Origin: Phalacrocorax aristotelis
Lineage: Eukaryota > Chordata > Aves > Suliformes > Phalacrocoracidae
Length of the DNA stretch: 64,000 bases
Reading direction: 5' to 3'
Assembly (NCBI RefSeq): GCF_949628215.1
Contig: NC_134277.1
Location: 111,803,463-111,867,462 of the forward strand
Below the pieces are notes generated by a model that saw only the letters and a list, made by a program, of their open reading frames with translations, was not told the origin of the DNA and did not search any database. A program made the translations under genes and the position numbers. How positions within the stretch are numbered: position 1 is the first letter of the stretch; every line of letters starts with the position of its first letter. Below are positions 1 to 12,470 of this stretch, in pieces.

Positions 1-2572
1 CATTAATCCATTCAGTAGACAGCCAACCTTAAAATAAATAATTAAATAATGCCATAGACATTTTAGAAATATTAGAAACCTTGTTAAACATTATGATAAA
101 GTCTTATAATCACAAGAAGATAAAATCTCCAGATATGTGGTAACATATGCCTTCCAATTTGGTTCACTTCAGGGAAAGTATCACAGCCTCAAGCCTACAA
201 ATTCTGTAGATCTCCATCAGGATGCAATGCACAGGCTGCTTCCAACAGACGTCTTGGGGAAAACAAAACTCGGACCCCGTGGAGACTTAAATGCTTTGCT
301 CCAGAGACAGCACACCTGAAAAGAGACTGACCATAACCACATAGGAAAAGACCCTGTCCCACGACTCTGCCTCCTGCGCTGGCTACGCTGTCACACTGCC
401 AGTTTTGCCATAACATCGTACTTCCCTGCTGATGCTTGCTGTCACAGTTTACATCCTGCTGTCTGCTCCAGAGCAAGCTAAAGCAGGTAGTCTAGGAGAA
501 AAGCCTAGGCACAAATCTTTGTTACAGGGTAACAAACAAAGCCATATACAGAGGTTACATGAACTATGCCACACACGGCTCCCATGCTTATTCCCATCCA
601 GGAATATCTCAGCAAGCCCCGCTACACATCTTTCCCCAGCTGAATCAACTGCCACGGAAGCAGCTTCAAAGCTGTGCATTACATTATGATCATAACCACA
701 CATACAATGGCATTCTTGGAAATAACTGGCCAGCTAACAACTGGAAAGACTACTGTTTAATTGCTTTACATTGCATGTTTCTGGCGTAACAAGCAGAAGG
801 TCTCCACTCTGCATCATGAGGCAGATGGGCACTGTAACCAGGCCAGACTTTTGCAGGAATACCTTGACTAATCAGCTACCTGCGTCACAACTGCTACTGC
901 CTACCTGAAGAATAACTTCCAGTTCCTCAAACTTCTTGGGACAATGCTGGTCCACTGTTCATGATTCTCTAGTCTTACTCCCTGTGAATCCTGCTCCTGG
1001 TCCCTGTGCTCTTGGTGCCACAAACACCAACTCCTTTCCTAATCATACTTAAGCCCAGTACACTAGTTTCTTATTCAGTGGTCTAGTCCCACTGCTTCCC
1101 AGGCTCAGTCCCTCTCCATCAGTTTCTTCATTCCCCGCTCCTGCAGTCCAATTCCTCCACCATCAGGACTGTACCTCTTCTCTCTCACAACCTCCTCCTC
1201 ATCATGCAGGTGTTCAGCACCTAGACATGTGCAACTTCAGTCTCACCATTTCTCTCCTCCACACCCAATGCCTCAACTAATCTCTCCGCTTGGCTGCTCA
1301 CAGCTTCCCAGGTTTTTCCCTTGCTCCCTTCTATTTCTCCCACATTCAGTTTTAATAAATGCTTCTGAAAACTATGGTCCACAGATAAGCAAGGGAACTC
1401 GGAAGGTCATCTCCAGCCAAACTTAGGTTTCCACTCTAAAATGCAAATAGCATTAAAAGATTTGTCTGATTACCAAAATATTTTTAATTCAAGAGATTTT
1501 ATTTCCTGCTAGCTTAATTCTCAGAAATAGTTTGAAAGAATTTGGTGAGAGTGTTTTGTTTAAATTTTTAAATACCAGCCCAAGAAACCGAACCGAGCAA
1601 TTTTCAGCCCAAATGAAAATGTGGTAACTATTGATAAGGGCTAAACTATTGAGAGCTGAATTGAATAATATGAACTGTCCTGCAAATGTATCAAACCCTC
1701 CTATACTTCTGAAAAATGCCACAATGTACAACATATATAATACCCGCTATTGCTTAGATTGGCCTTAGAATTACTCCTGGCATGACAACCCTGCCCCTTT
1801 TTCTCCTGTCTACCTCTCCAAATCCCCACTTGTGCCAGCACTAATGTTTTTAAAACAGAACAGAAAGTTTTACTTTCACCACTTAACAGAGGAGGGAGGA
1901 AATGCAATAAAAGGTGTGCAGTTTACTTTTCCAACAGTCACTATAAACATAGCATCACCTCAGGTTTTGTTTGCCCTCAGGACTTTTTAACAAGTTTTAC
2001 AAAATTCACATTTTCTAACAGGTATTTTGAAGAGTTGTCTAATCCCTAGTCACCAAAGGTCTGCAGCAAGTCATACAACAATTATGATCTAGCAAATTAA
2101 GACTAATTTTTATACTTTTATCAGTTCATGGGGTACATTTATTTAATAGCAAATTCCCCATATCAAGGATTTAAACTACAGCATCCTTCAGTCACACTCC
2201 AGTACCTGAACTCAGCCAACCTGAGAACAGCAGTCCATTTAGTGGAGTCAGTTAAAAAAAAAAACAAACACAAAATCCTGACTGGTTGAGCTGAAGGTAC
2301 TACAAATGCTGTTAAAAAAGCAAGTGCTGATCATCAGAGTGAAAAAGTACATTAAAAAAATTAAGCAGAAGAGAAGTCAATGGATTTGGCATAAAATATT
2401 TTACTGGAGGTTTAAGCATTTCTGCTATTCTTTGAAAAGCATCTACAGACTGACCATGACACTCCAGGGAACAGAGTCTAGTTTTCCAGAGAGGCCAGAG
2501 CTCTGCACACTCAGTTCCACTGTGCAATTTAAAAAAAAAAAAAAAATCTAAGACTATATATAGCCTAGTTTT

Positions 2573-2631
2573 AGTTTTTGTGTTTGTTTTGGGTTTTGGT
2601 TTGTTGTTTTTTGGTTGGTGTGTTTTTTTTA
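2573..2631. repeat. G/T-rich low-complexity tract
   Basis: About 60 bp of alternating T-runs and GG/GGG (TTTTGGGTTTTGGTTTG type), with no fixed unit. Similar tracts recur in the window. Confidence 0.8.
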
Positions 2632-5600
2632 AGAGTGCATTAGCTATCGTGCTAAAATACTAGAAATTATAGGGATAAACAGCAGATATTAAAGACACTT
2701 AACTTTGGATTCAACATTGGCAACAAATTTGGGACATGCCTACACACCAGAAACATGTAATGTAACACACTGGCATTTCTGTAACAGCAATAATTCACCT
2801 GGCAAAAGCAACGGCAGCAGTAGAGATGCAGTAACACATCACAAGGCTCCTGCCAGCAGGTAGAGTTCAAGCTCTATGGAACTTTTGGGAAAATACTCAG
2901 CTGACATGTACAGGCAGATGCCAATGCCACTGCATCATCATCATCTTTTTTATCCATTCCAATTACAAGAAAACCACAACAGGCATGCTCCCCTACAAAG
3001 GCTGCTTAACTTGTGTCTGCTGGTTTGTCCTCTAAAAGCCACTTGGGACCATCTACCAGCACACTGAGTTTGGCACAGATCAAGTCTCACTACGCTTGGT
3101 CAGCTGCATAAACCTGCTTAATACGTAGAGGAAACTACAAAGAGCGCACATGCTGCATGAGGTACTGCATGCTGAATCCAGACAGTGTCACTTTTTAATC
3201 GATTATTGAGATATTATTTTTCAGGCTGAATGTAGAAAAATCAATTAGAAGTACCCTACTTCTTCAGTGAATTGGCTGAATTGTGACCATTATTTTATTC
3301 ATAGAATTTTCAAACAGCATTAAGTTCATTTTACAGAAGTCACTTCATAATCCTTTAACTGGGAGGTCAGTATGAATAGTCTAGTTTACCTTACCAAAGG
3401 GAAAGAATATTCCATTCTAAGGCCTTATTGTTCTCGGATATAAGCATTTTCTGAAAGTATATTAATGACACACAAAGCTTTAGGGTTAAAACTGTGATAA
3501 TTAAGTTTCTTGTGCTTTACATTGAATTTTTGCCACCATGTATTGAACACAGGCGAAGAGATCTATAATTACAGTCTGTCACTTGAACTGACAACTCTAT
3601 AACATAAGGAGAAACTAAGAACAGCTTTGCTTGGATCTCTTCATAGTGTGATACACGACACAGATGATCAGTTTCCATGTATGATTTTTTTTCATGTTTA
3701 AAACCCTGCATGTTCCAATGTAACACAGGCAAATCATATCCAACTTTTAGTGAATATTAAATTAAAACAGAACTATGGTGGTTGAGATAAAACCCATTCT
3801 ACTGTCACAGCAGAAAGGAAGAGACAGACTTTGATCTAGAAAAATTGTTTTCAAAACAGCTTCTCTGATTATTTTCAGTGATTATTTAATAACTGTGTCT
3901 ATCTGCTGACTATTTGACAACTCTGTCTATCTGCAGCACATTTGGTTTTGGCTTAAACAGTCCTGTATATTATCGCTCTAACATCAGTGGCTACTGACCT
4001 AGAAAGCAAAGTGAAAGCAAAGACTCCCCTTCTGCCTTCACCAGCTGTTCTATTAGGCCCATATTGAGTAAAAACTGGATATTGGGTTGCATGCAAATGT
4101 TTTCCCAACTTAACTATAATGGATAGGAGTATAATGTTTCTGTGCTCCTAGCACAGCAGTTTTTAGCAAAGCCTCATTGTAGATGCAGTTTTACCACTGA
4201 AAGATTTTTTTCTGATGGAGCTTATTTCATTTGGAGATCTGTTCTGAGCCATGACAACAAAATAATAGTTTTATTGATCCACATTACGTCTATAGCAGTG
4301 CAACCTGCTGGAATAGATGCTGATGTCTGTCAAACTCATGCTATATGTAAAATAAAATAATCTTTTTTTTTTTTTACCATGGTATATTAGTTTCCACACA
4401 AGGAGAGGACTATATCATCTCCTCTTTTCAGACATATTCCCATCAATGCCAATGTCAACACTTCATCAAGACCACATTAATTGTTTAGCCCTTCTGCAAT
4501 TTTCTAAATTTTTGGGTTGGTTTTTTTTTTCAGTACCGTATGTAGAGCTGGGATTAACAAATTCTGTTTTCCACCTCTGCCCCAGATTCACACAATACCC
4601 AAGGGGAAAGTAAATTTAAATATTTATAAGCTCAGTAGATTATTAATTATGATTAGCATCACCACCTCCAGGGCTGAGATGTTGCAAAACGTCATGCATG
4701 TGAACACTGAAAACACTCCCAAATACATTCAAGGCAAGGTGCGGCACCACCCAGCCTGAGGCAGCAGCTGGTCTCCAGGGTTCCTCTCTGCAGTGAACAG
4801 CTGGGAAGCAGGAACCTGCCTCTGCAGCCAGCAAAGGCTTCTTCAGAGGCGACTACGGCGAAGACTGACGAGTTAAATTACCAATTACTGAAACAGTAGC
4901 AGGACCCACAAGTTCACAATATTTGTCTTTTATGCCAATTTACATAGCCAAAAAGCCTTACAAAAAAACATACATGGAAACACCAGCTTTATAGAAAAAT
5001 GTATAAACATCCTTAGAATTTAAAATTAAATTCACATATATTTTCTAAAACAAGATTGAGCTCAGTCTGTAGCACCTATATGCAGTAATTTTCAGCAATC
5101 CTATGGCTTCAGAGTATCATAAAAACGCCATACCTTATGAAACACACAGTGATTGTTGTTTTCAATTTACTTGCCAAATACAATAAAAATCAACTGAATA
5201 ACAAGTCAAATAGACAGTAAAAGTATGTATCCTTCACAGCTGGCAAAAGAGTTCAGTATCTGATAGCACTGGACCAAAGAAGTGCTGCCTGCCATTCCCA
5301 AATCTGTTGCGTAGTCTTGTCTACACAAGCAAACTCATGCTGCTTTAAATAAAATTAGTGTAGGTAGTTTAATGAAAACCCTGGTGTATATATAAGACCA
5401 AATAGTGCCATTGTCCTCTCCTGCCCCCCCCAAAAATAAACTGCCTCTGTCACTATAAGACATTTTCAAGTGTGGTGAAACCCTCGCTCGTAAGTACTAA
5501 AAAACACCAAATGTTATTACCTGTCAAAAATATGCATCTGTAACTGACTGTTCTAGTGATACGCACTAACTGCAAACTTTGGTGACATACATTTGTGTAT

Positions 5601-8600
5601 CTTTTAGATGTCTTCGAGGTCTGACTGAAATAGGATATTAAAAACTTACAAAAGAAGGATTTACAAAGAACTGGCAACCAAAAGCCGCCAAACCATAATA
5701 GAAAACTGTAAGGCAGCTTTACCATAAAATAAATAAAATATCACAAAATTGTAGCACACAAAAGGAATGTTGCAGGTAACAACCGATGCAACTTCTTCAT
5801 TGTTTTTTGGTTGGGTATACAGATTTTGGCATATTCCAAGAAATGTTTGTAATAGTCATTGCCAGAAAATTAGTTCTTCTGAATGACCTTTATCAAGGAA
5901 CTTGGATTTGAGTCTACATCTTAGTATGTCAGTCACATTAATTTATTGAACCACTGAGACAACAAAGTAGGAACTCCACATATTCATTGCTTCCTCTTTC
6001 AGCTGCAAAGTTTCATTTCCTCCAACAACTGTTAAAATAATTTTCAAAAGACAACTGATAAAAGCACGCTTGATCACCAGTGGTATGAGTCGTACAAATT
6101 TGAGAACTGCACCTCCAAATTTCAAGATTAAAAGTTCAGAAGCGTGACCTGTGAAAGATCTCTGCATTTAAGGTTAGCTTGCAAGTGGCCATCACAAAGA
6201 AAAACTTACAGAATTTGTAAAAATTAAAACATCTGGAGAACAAGAAAAACTAAATCCACTAGACTGAAATAAAGCAAGGAGTTTCTGGGTAAATCTATTC
6301 AATCAGTTAATTTTTTTCTTCCCTCAAGCTCTTACATTTTTATTCCAGTCAATCAATTTAAAAAATCCGATCAAATATGAAAAGCTCTTTAGGCTATCTT
6401 AAAAGAACAGCATCTCCTTTGAAGCCACCACAACTGAAAATTAAAAGGAGGGTGTCAGATGATACTCTTCTTTGAATCCAATTAAAAAAAAAAAAAAGGT
6501 ATTTTAGGTTTTGTACAGATTAGCATTATGCTTTTATATAGCATGTGGTTCACAATATTAAAATCTACGGAGTTAGATAATTACAAATATAGTAAAATAT
6601 CTGCCAATTTAATTATCTTACATGAGGCAATATTAAATTAATACACTCAATATTAAGTACGTGAAAGTAGTGTATTGAACAGAGGAAAACAATAACCAAG
6701 AAGTATGGAATTCCATACTAATGTGATAGGAAAAACACTACTAATACCATTAAATGAGAGTTTCATTGTTGGCATATCTAGCATTAGAATTTACATTTAG
6801 CATTCAATGTAATCAACGCTAAGAAAAATCAGTGAAAATTTATTTTCACTGCAACATTCGAAAGAATTCTGCACTTTGACTGGGGATGCTTATATTTTAA
6901 CACACATACCTGGACAGGCTAGAAATACTAAAGTAGCAATAAGTCTAATTACTAGGGTAAGTTAAATGTTACATTTCACAGTAGTTAATATAGAAAAAAA
7001 CATTAAAATTATAGCTTCTAACTCTTAAGTGTACCTTCTGTTTTAAAAAGTTAGGTATGGTTTTAAAGTGAAGTGATATCCTTGCAGAATTTTTACTAAT
7101 TTTTTTGTGAACAAGAGAAGCTGCAGTTTTTGGCACTGTGATAGCTCTTTTTCCACAAGCACCAAGTTAACACTATTATTATCATTTTGTTTTTAAAAAC
7201 CATGTGTCCAGCTCAAGCTCTGGTAGTACCAGAGATCTATGTTCAGTCCCAAGAGTTCCTTCCTGCCAGATGTCTGCCTTCTAGCACAAGGCTCAGACAC
7301 CTGTAATACAGAAGCCCAGGGATCCTACTGAAACTGTGAAACAGGAAGTCGACTTCATGCACTGACTTAAGCTAGATCATAGGAATGTGAAATCTTCATA
7401 CTAGAGAGAACAAAATGAAACAAAAATACATTCTATCTATGCATAACTACATGAATTGACTCGAGTGGAGAGTTGTTCACTGCTAGCAAATGTACAAAAC
7501 AGCCAACCTGAAACTAAATTTATTTTCCGTAAAATAATTTTCATTTTTGTCCAAATTTGCATTCTGTCTGATTTGGAATGCCAAACCTTACAACTCCTCA
7601 CTCTTCCCCTACAGCAGCAGCCATCTGGCCCCTTCCCACCTGACACAAGCAGCCATCACTCATCCCTCTCTTTCCTTGTGTGCCTCCAAAGACCAAAATA
7701 GCCAGTTTAAAAAAGCTCAGTTCCTTGTGAGCAAGAAGGAGAATAAAGAAGGCCGCGTGCAAATGAGAAATCTGTTCCTACTCGTTGCAAAGCTGCCTCT
7801 TCCATCACACTGAAGTAGAGGGCAGCAACTACTCCTATGAAAAAGTGTACCCCCCAGAAGGTAAAACAGTGCATCTCTGCACACTTCCGCAAGGTCTTCC
7901 CCAGCACTGTGCTTCGTGTTGGCTGTAGCTGGCAAGAATCATTAAGCCGTTCCCTGCTTCCTCCAGGAAAGACAGTAGCCCAGATGGAAGCAAGCCAGGG
8001 ATTGCCTACAAGGTCATACCATAAATTCATCTCTAACACCAAGGATCGTAAACCTTCTCTTAAAGAAATTTTATAGTTACATTGATTGCTTAAGGTTTGT
8101 ATTTCTACATATCTCCCCAGCACTTAAAACAAATGGATAGATAACAAGCTATTAACAATTAAGAGCACACCAATGAGGAAGAAGCGACTTATATAATGCC
8201 CTTCAATTACTACTATATCAGAACAACTGCATGACTTAATGTTGCACATAGATAACAATATTAAATTTGATTAAACCTAAACATAACATTTTCTCTACTT
8301 TTTTTTTAAACTGGGCTCCACACCACATTAATTCATGCTACTAAACATCTCACTATACTTATACTTATTCAGATTCATATTATTACTGTTTTAGCAACTC
8401 ATGAGCACTTTTTCTTTCTTATTATAAAATTCTGTGTTTATTAAATAATTAGTTGTTATTTTTCAGTCAAGATGTTATGCCAAGCTGCTTCTGGGAGAAA
8501 CTGGGAAATGTTTATTATCTGTGCTTTTGTTTACTTAGTATTAAAGAAGCTACACAAGGAGAAAAATACCAAACCACGTCTCTATTTAAATAGATCTTTC

Positions 8601-10909
8601 TTATTTACAAAAAGAAATACTACTTGTAGGTAGTGAACAGATCACTCCTAAACATTGAAATCTCCTTTTTTTTAATTGTTAGATCTCAGTCTCACATGCA
8701 TACTTGGAATTCATAGATTAGACAAGAAAAAAAGATGCCTTCTGCTTTTTCAATACACAACTAATAATAAATGACACTAAGAACCCCAGTTGTATCTCCC
8801 AAATACTTCTGGTCAGACATATTTTGTTTAGGTATTAACTTTGTTTTTTACCTTCTTAATAAATTATTTAATCCACTGAAGTCACTGTATTTTGTATTTG
8901 TCTTTTTCACAAATTCTTCCCTACTAGTTCAAAAGTGCCACAGCACTTTAGTGATGAAACCTAAATATAATAATTTTTCCTAGCACACTGTTTTCTAGAA
9001 ACAGGACAGAATAAACTATAATCTCTCTGGATAAATTTGAGCTGAGTGTTGTGTGAGCCTCTGTACAGGATCACCACTCCTTACTCTGACAATTACATAT
9101 AACCCTCCCCACCCCACTTCCCAGCAGCTGCCCCAAATAAGCAGTCATCCCCCTCTTTCTACTGCAGCCTAAAGAAAAACTGGAAGCAGGGAGCTCAGGA
9201 TCCCTGCTGTTACTCAGCTTCAGAAACAAAGGCTTGCTGTTGCTACCACCAACATGGATGGCTCTGTCACTCTACGACACCTTCACAGCTTCAACCAAGT
9301 TTGTATTCGCTGATGTCAAGCCCAAAAGGTGAGAGATGGCTGGGATGGGAAGAAGTATGGAGAGGAAAGGAGTCATACCTTTCCTTGTCCTAAAATCAAC
9401 CCACATCCTTACCTTTCCAGTTTCTGCCATGGCAGGCAGAAGATGTAATTGTTATTTGGACAGCAACCACCTCTCCTCTCAACACCACATGTCTGGGGAT
9501 GCAGCCTAAGTACAAGCCTCCCGCAGGCTACTTCCAGCCCAACCATGGGCTCATTTGAGTTGGTTTTTTTTTTTTGAGCAACAGTTTGAAAACTATGGTC
9601 TATGAGGCTCAGGTGAACAGCAGGAATAGCTGATAAATTCTTTAGGTGAAAATCTGAAGCAGGCATATGGCAAACCATGACTGGTTTTAAGGGTAGCGAA
9701 TCAGTGAATGATTCAAAATAATCAGGTGCATTAGTTCAGAGAAAAGCTTAGTAGATTATACTAGACATACAATAAGCTGAAGATAAATGTCATACTATAC
9801 TTTATTTTGGCATTTTGAGGCCGGGTACATGACATCAAGCTTCACAGAAGGAAAGCAGATTTGCATTTGTTGGTATTTATTGCTGAACAGCAGCATCTTC
9901 CATATTAGTCTAAAAACAGCTTATAAGAAACAGCAGTGTTTACTCAGAAAACATTCAAACCTTTTCTGTAAGAAAATACAGCTAAAACATATTAGGGAAG
10001 TGCCTAAAGGGTACAACTGAGATCAGAATCCCAAAGTGTTAGATACAGTGCATACACACATCAGTTTTGCTTTAACTACAGGTACAGAATTAAGCCATGC
10101 CGCCCTGAAACAAGAATGCAGTTTTTGCAATACTGAGACAATATATTCTGGCATAGCCCTCCCATCCCTAAATACACCTTAACTAAGAGAGAATAATGCC
10201 AGAGTTACATCTGGAGTATTAAAATTTTGAGGCAGCTATTCCTATCTTCTATTTCAGATGTGGGAAGACTAAAGAACACCACTTATTTTCTGAAAGCTAG
10301 AATCGAGATCCCTACAACAGGGAAGTTCCCTGCTTCTCCAGAATAAACACCCCATTTCTGATCTAGCTACCTAGAACATTACAGCAGGGGGTTAGTAAAT
10401 TTCAAACACTTAGAAATAGTAAACACTCAAAACCAGAACAGTTTGGAAGTTGCTTTTTTTTTATTTCTATTTTACTGCTCTGTAGAAAAGAGCCCCTCAA
10501 GAGTATGTGTCACACTGGCTGCATAATGATACTATCTATGGACTGTACTACAATGAATTGAAGCCGCCGTATGGCATCATTCATCAGAAGCTGTATGCAA
10601 CACCTCAAATGACATAAAAACCCAAACCTCAGGGATCTCTCTCCCATTTTTCTTTAAGCTTGCTAATAAATTCACATCTATTACAATCCTGCATCATATC
10701 CAACAGAGCCTTAACATCACACTCGAATGGGTGCATTATAGCAATGCTGAACACGCATGGTTAGTGCTTCAAGTGCTTTCCATGTGAGAAATAGGTATAA
10801 GAATGTAATGATGGTTGTTTTGCAGTGCTGGAAAAAAAAACAAACTTACACAAATCCATCTGGTTTATATAACTGGTAAAAAGGACTTAGCCTATTATGT
10901 TTTATAATT

Positions 10910-10973
10910 AGCGGTTGGACTCGATGATCTTAACGGTCTTTTCCAACCTTAACGATTCGATGATTCTATAATT
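10910..10973 (+). mobile_element. CR1 LINE 3'-terminal remnant
   Basis: About 60 bp matches the CR1 3' terminus: GGTTGGACTCGATGATCTTA, then CTTTTCCAACCTTAACGATTC, ending in GATGATTCTATAATTA. Only the last part of the element was retained or preserved. Confidence 0.85.
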
Positions 10974-11901
10974 ATTCCTCACTGAGGATGACCATTAACC
11001 TCAGGGACGCCAGGGTGCGGGGGGAAAATCCAAACAGCACCATTCTCACAAATAGATACCTTCAAATTATCAGTGTGGATTCCTGCCATTTTCTTTGTGG
11101 TTTATTTTAACATATATAAGCACTTAAAAGCAAAATCTGCTTATTTACTCATATATTACACACTGACACACAATGTATGGCAAGACACGCTTTCTAAACA
11201 ACATTATTAGGTAAAAAACACAGCACCCTTAGAACCTGTTAAACATGCTAGACGCAAAAAAATGACAGCAATGGTAAGAATTTTCTGGTTTTTAAGATAT
11301 GACTTCTAGGCGAACGTAAATGCACAAAAACTCCGGCTTCTCCCTCCCCCCAAAAAAAGCAGCCCCAAAGCAACCTGCCAGGCAGCTCGCCCGTAGCCCA
11401 GCAGACCCCCTCACCCGAGCCTGAGCTACAGCGAACCCGGCACGATTCGGAGCGCATAAACACTTCAGAAAACCGGGCGGAGCGGACGAGGAGCCCATCC
11501 CGAGGGGCACGGTGCCCCTTCCCGCAGGGACCGGCGGGACAACAAGGCCAGCAAGCAAAGGAGAAGGGCCGGGTCCCCCGCCCGGGCCTCCCGGCGGAGG
11601 AGTCGCCGCTGGGGCACACGGCCTGTCCCCAGCGCGGCGCCTCCGCCGCCGGGACACGCAGGCCGGGCCGAGCCACCTCGGGGCACGGCAGCGCCCCGGG
11701 CCTGTGGAGCTGCCACCAGCGGCCCCGGGCCGACTGAGGGGGAGAAGGGGGGCGGAGCCCCCAACGGCCCCTCCCCTCCCCCACCCGGTAGCTGCGCGGA
11801 GGGGGGCGGCTCCCCGCCGCCCGTTATTCGCCACCCCCACTCCCCCCATGCCTCCCTCCTGTCCCGTCCCGCCCCGCCAGCCCGGCTCCCGCGCCGCTCA
11901 C

Positions 11902-12150
11902 CGGTGACGGCGGGAGGCCGGGCCGGGCCAGGCCGAAGACCCCCGTCTGCCCCCTCACCCGCGGCAACTAACCGTTGGGGTCCCGGTCGCCGGCGCAGCG
12001 GCTCCGCCTCGGCCTCACGCGCGGGGCCCCGCCTCACGCCCCATCCCGCCGTCTCCGCCGCCCGCCCGCCCGGCTGGCAAGGACGGCCGGGGAGCCGCGC
12101 GAGAGGCCACCACGCAAGCGCCGCCGCCTCGCCCCGCCCTCCCCGGGGAG
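11902..12150 (-). other. RALBP1: Inferred non-coding first exon, probably RALBP1 (5' end arbitrary)
   Basis: The minus-strand donor CCG|GTGAGC ends the exon at 11902. Other G|GTGAGG donors occur in the island (about 11415 and 11958), so the exact exon is uncertain. The TSS is guessed to lie between this donor and the ZNF143-like motifs. The gene name rests on synteny only. Confidence 0.3.
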
Positions 12151-12156
12151 GTGTCC

Positions 12157-12168
12157 TGCGCAGGCGCA
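12157..12168. promoter_or_regulatory. NRF1-like site
   Basis: TGCGCAGGCGCA is one base from the palindromic NRF1 consensus YGCGCAYGCGCR. It lies in the CpG island close to the expected transcription start. Confidence 0.5.
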
Positions 12169-12202
12169 GAGCCGTGCCTCGCCCGCTGCCGCGCGCGGGG
12201 CA

Positions 12203-12218
12203 CGACGGGCGCTGTAGT
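12203..12218 (-). promoter_or_regulatory. ZNF143/SBS-like site (minus strand)
   Basis: The minus strand reads ACTACAGCGCCCGTCG, then TGC, resembling the ZNF143 (SBS) core ACTACAnnTCCCAGCATGC with one mismatch in the CCC block and a shifted tail. It is the weaker of the two sites. Confidence 0.4.
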
Positions 12219-12268
12219 CCCCCCGTGGAGGTCCGCCGGCAGGGGCGGCGGCCGCCCCCGCCCGCCCG

Positions 12269-12283
12269 ACTACAGCTCCCAGC
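12269..12283 (+). promoter_or_regulatory. ZNF143/SBS site (plus strand)
   Basis: ACTACAGCTCCCAGC matches the ZNF143 core ACTACAnnTCCCAGC at every fixed position. It lies 50 bp from the minus-strand copy and points away from it. Confidence 0.6.
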
Positions 12284-12470
12284 CGCGAGCGCCCCGCGCG
12301 CGTGCCCTCGCTCCCCCCGTCATATTTAGAGCCCGTTCACCGCCCCTCAGGCCCGCGGTGGTAGCGGTAATCGCTAGTTGGAGGGGACGAGGAGAGTGGG
12401 CGAGGGGCTGCCTGACGGGATTCGTCCCGCTTCAGTGAGGGTAACAGCCCGGTAACGCACCGTCCTAACG

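Larger units (their letters stand above)
1..11369 (-). other. Gene-free AT-rich DNA, probably RALBP1 intron 1
   Basis: No conserved coding exon was recognised on either strand. Contents are a CR1 terminal remnant (10910-10973), an A-run at 2529-2546, a G/T-rich tract at 2573-2631, and an unexplained 138-codon minus-strand open frame at 7707-8123 without a recognisable domain. If the 12-kb island is the RALBP1 promoter, this whole stretch is its first intron; otherwise it is intergenic. Confidence 0.45.
11370..12470 (-). promoter_or_regulatory. RALBP1: CpG island promoter, probably RALBP1
   Basis: About 1.1 kb of CpG-dense DNA lies 5 kb downstream of the TWSG1 stop. It holds an NRF1-like site, a divergent pair of ZNF143-like sites and a good minus-strand splice donor at 11901. 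In vertebrates RALBP1 follows TWSG1 on the same strand, so a minus-strand RALBP1 promoter is expected here. No RALBP1 coding sequence was seen to confirm it, and a bidirectional or other promoter remains possible. Confidence 0.6.

Noticed and set aside
11248-12438. Overlapping Pro/Arg/Ala-rich ORFs on both strands
   Set aside because: Same GC-driven artefact in the 12-kb CpG island.
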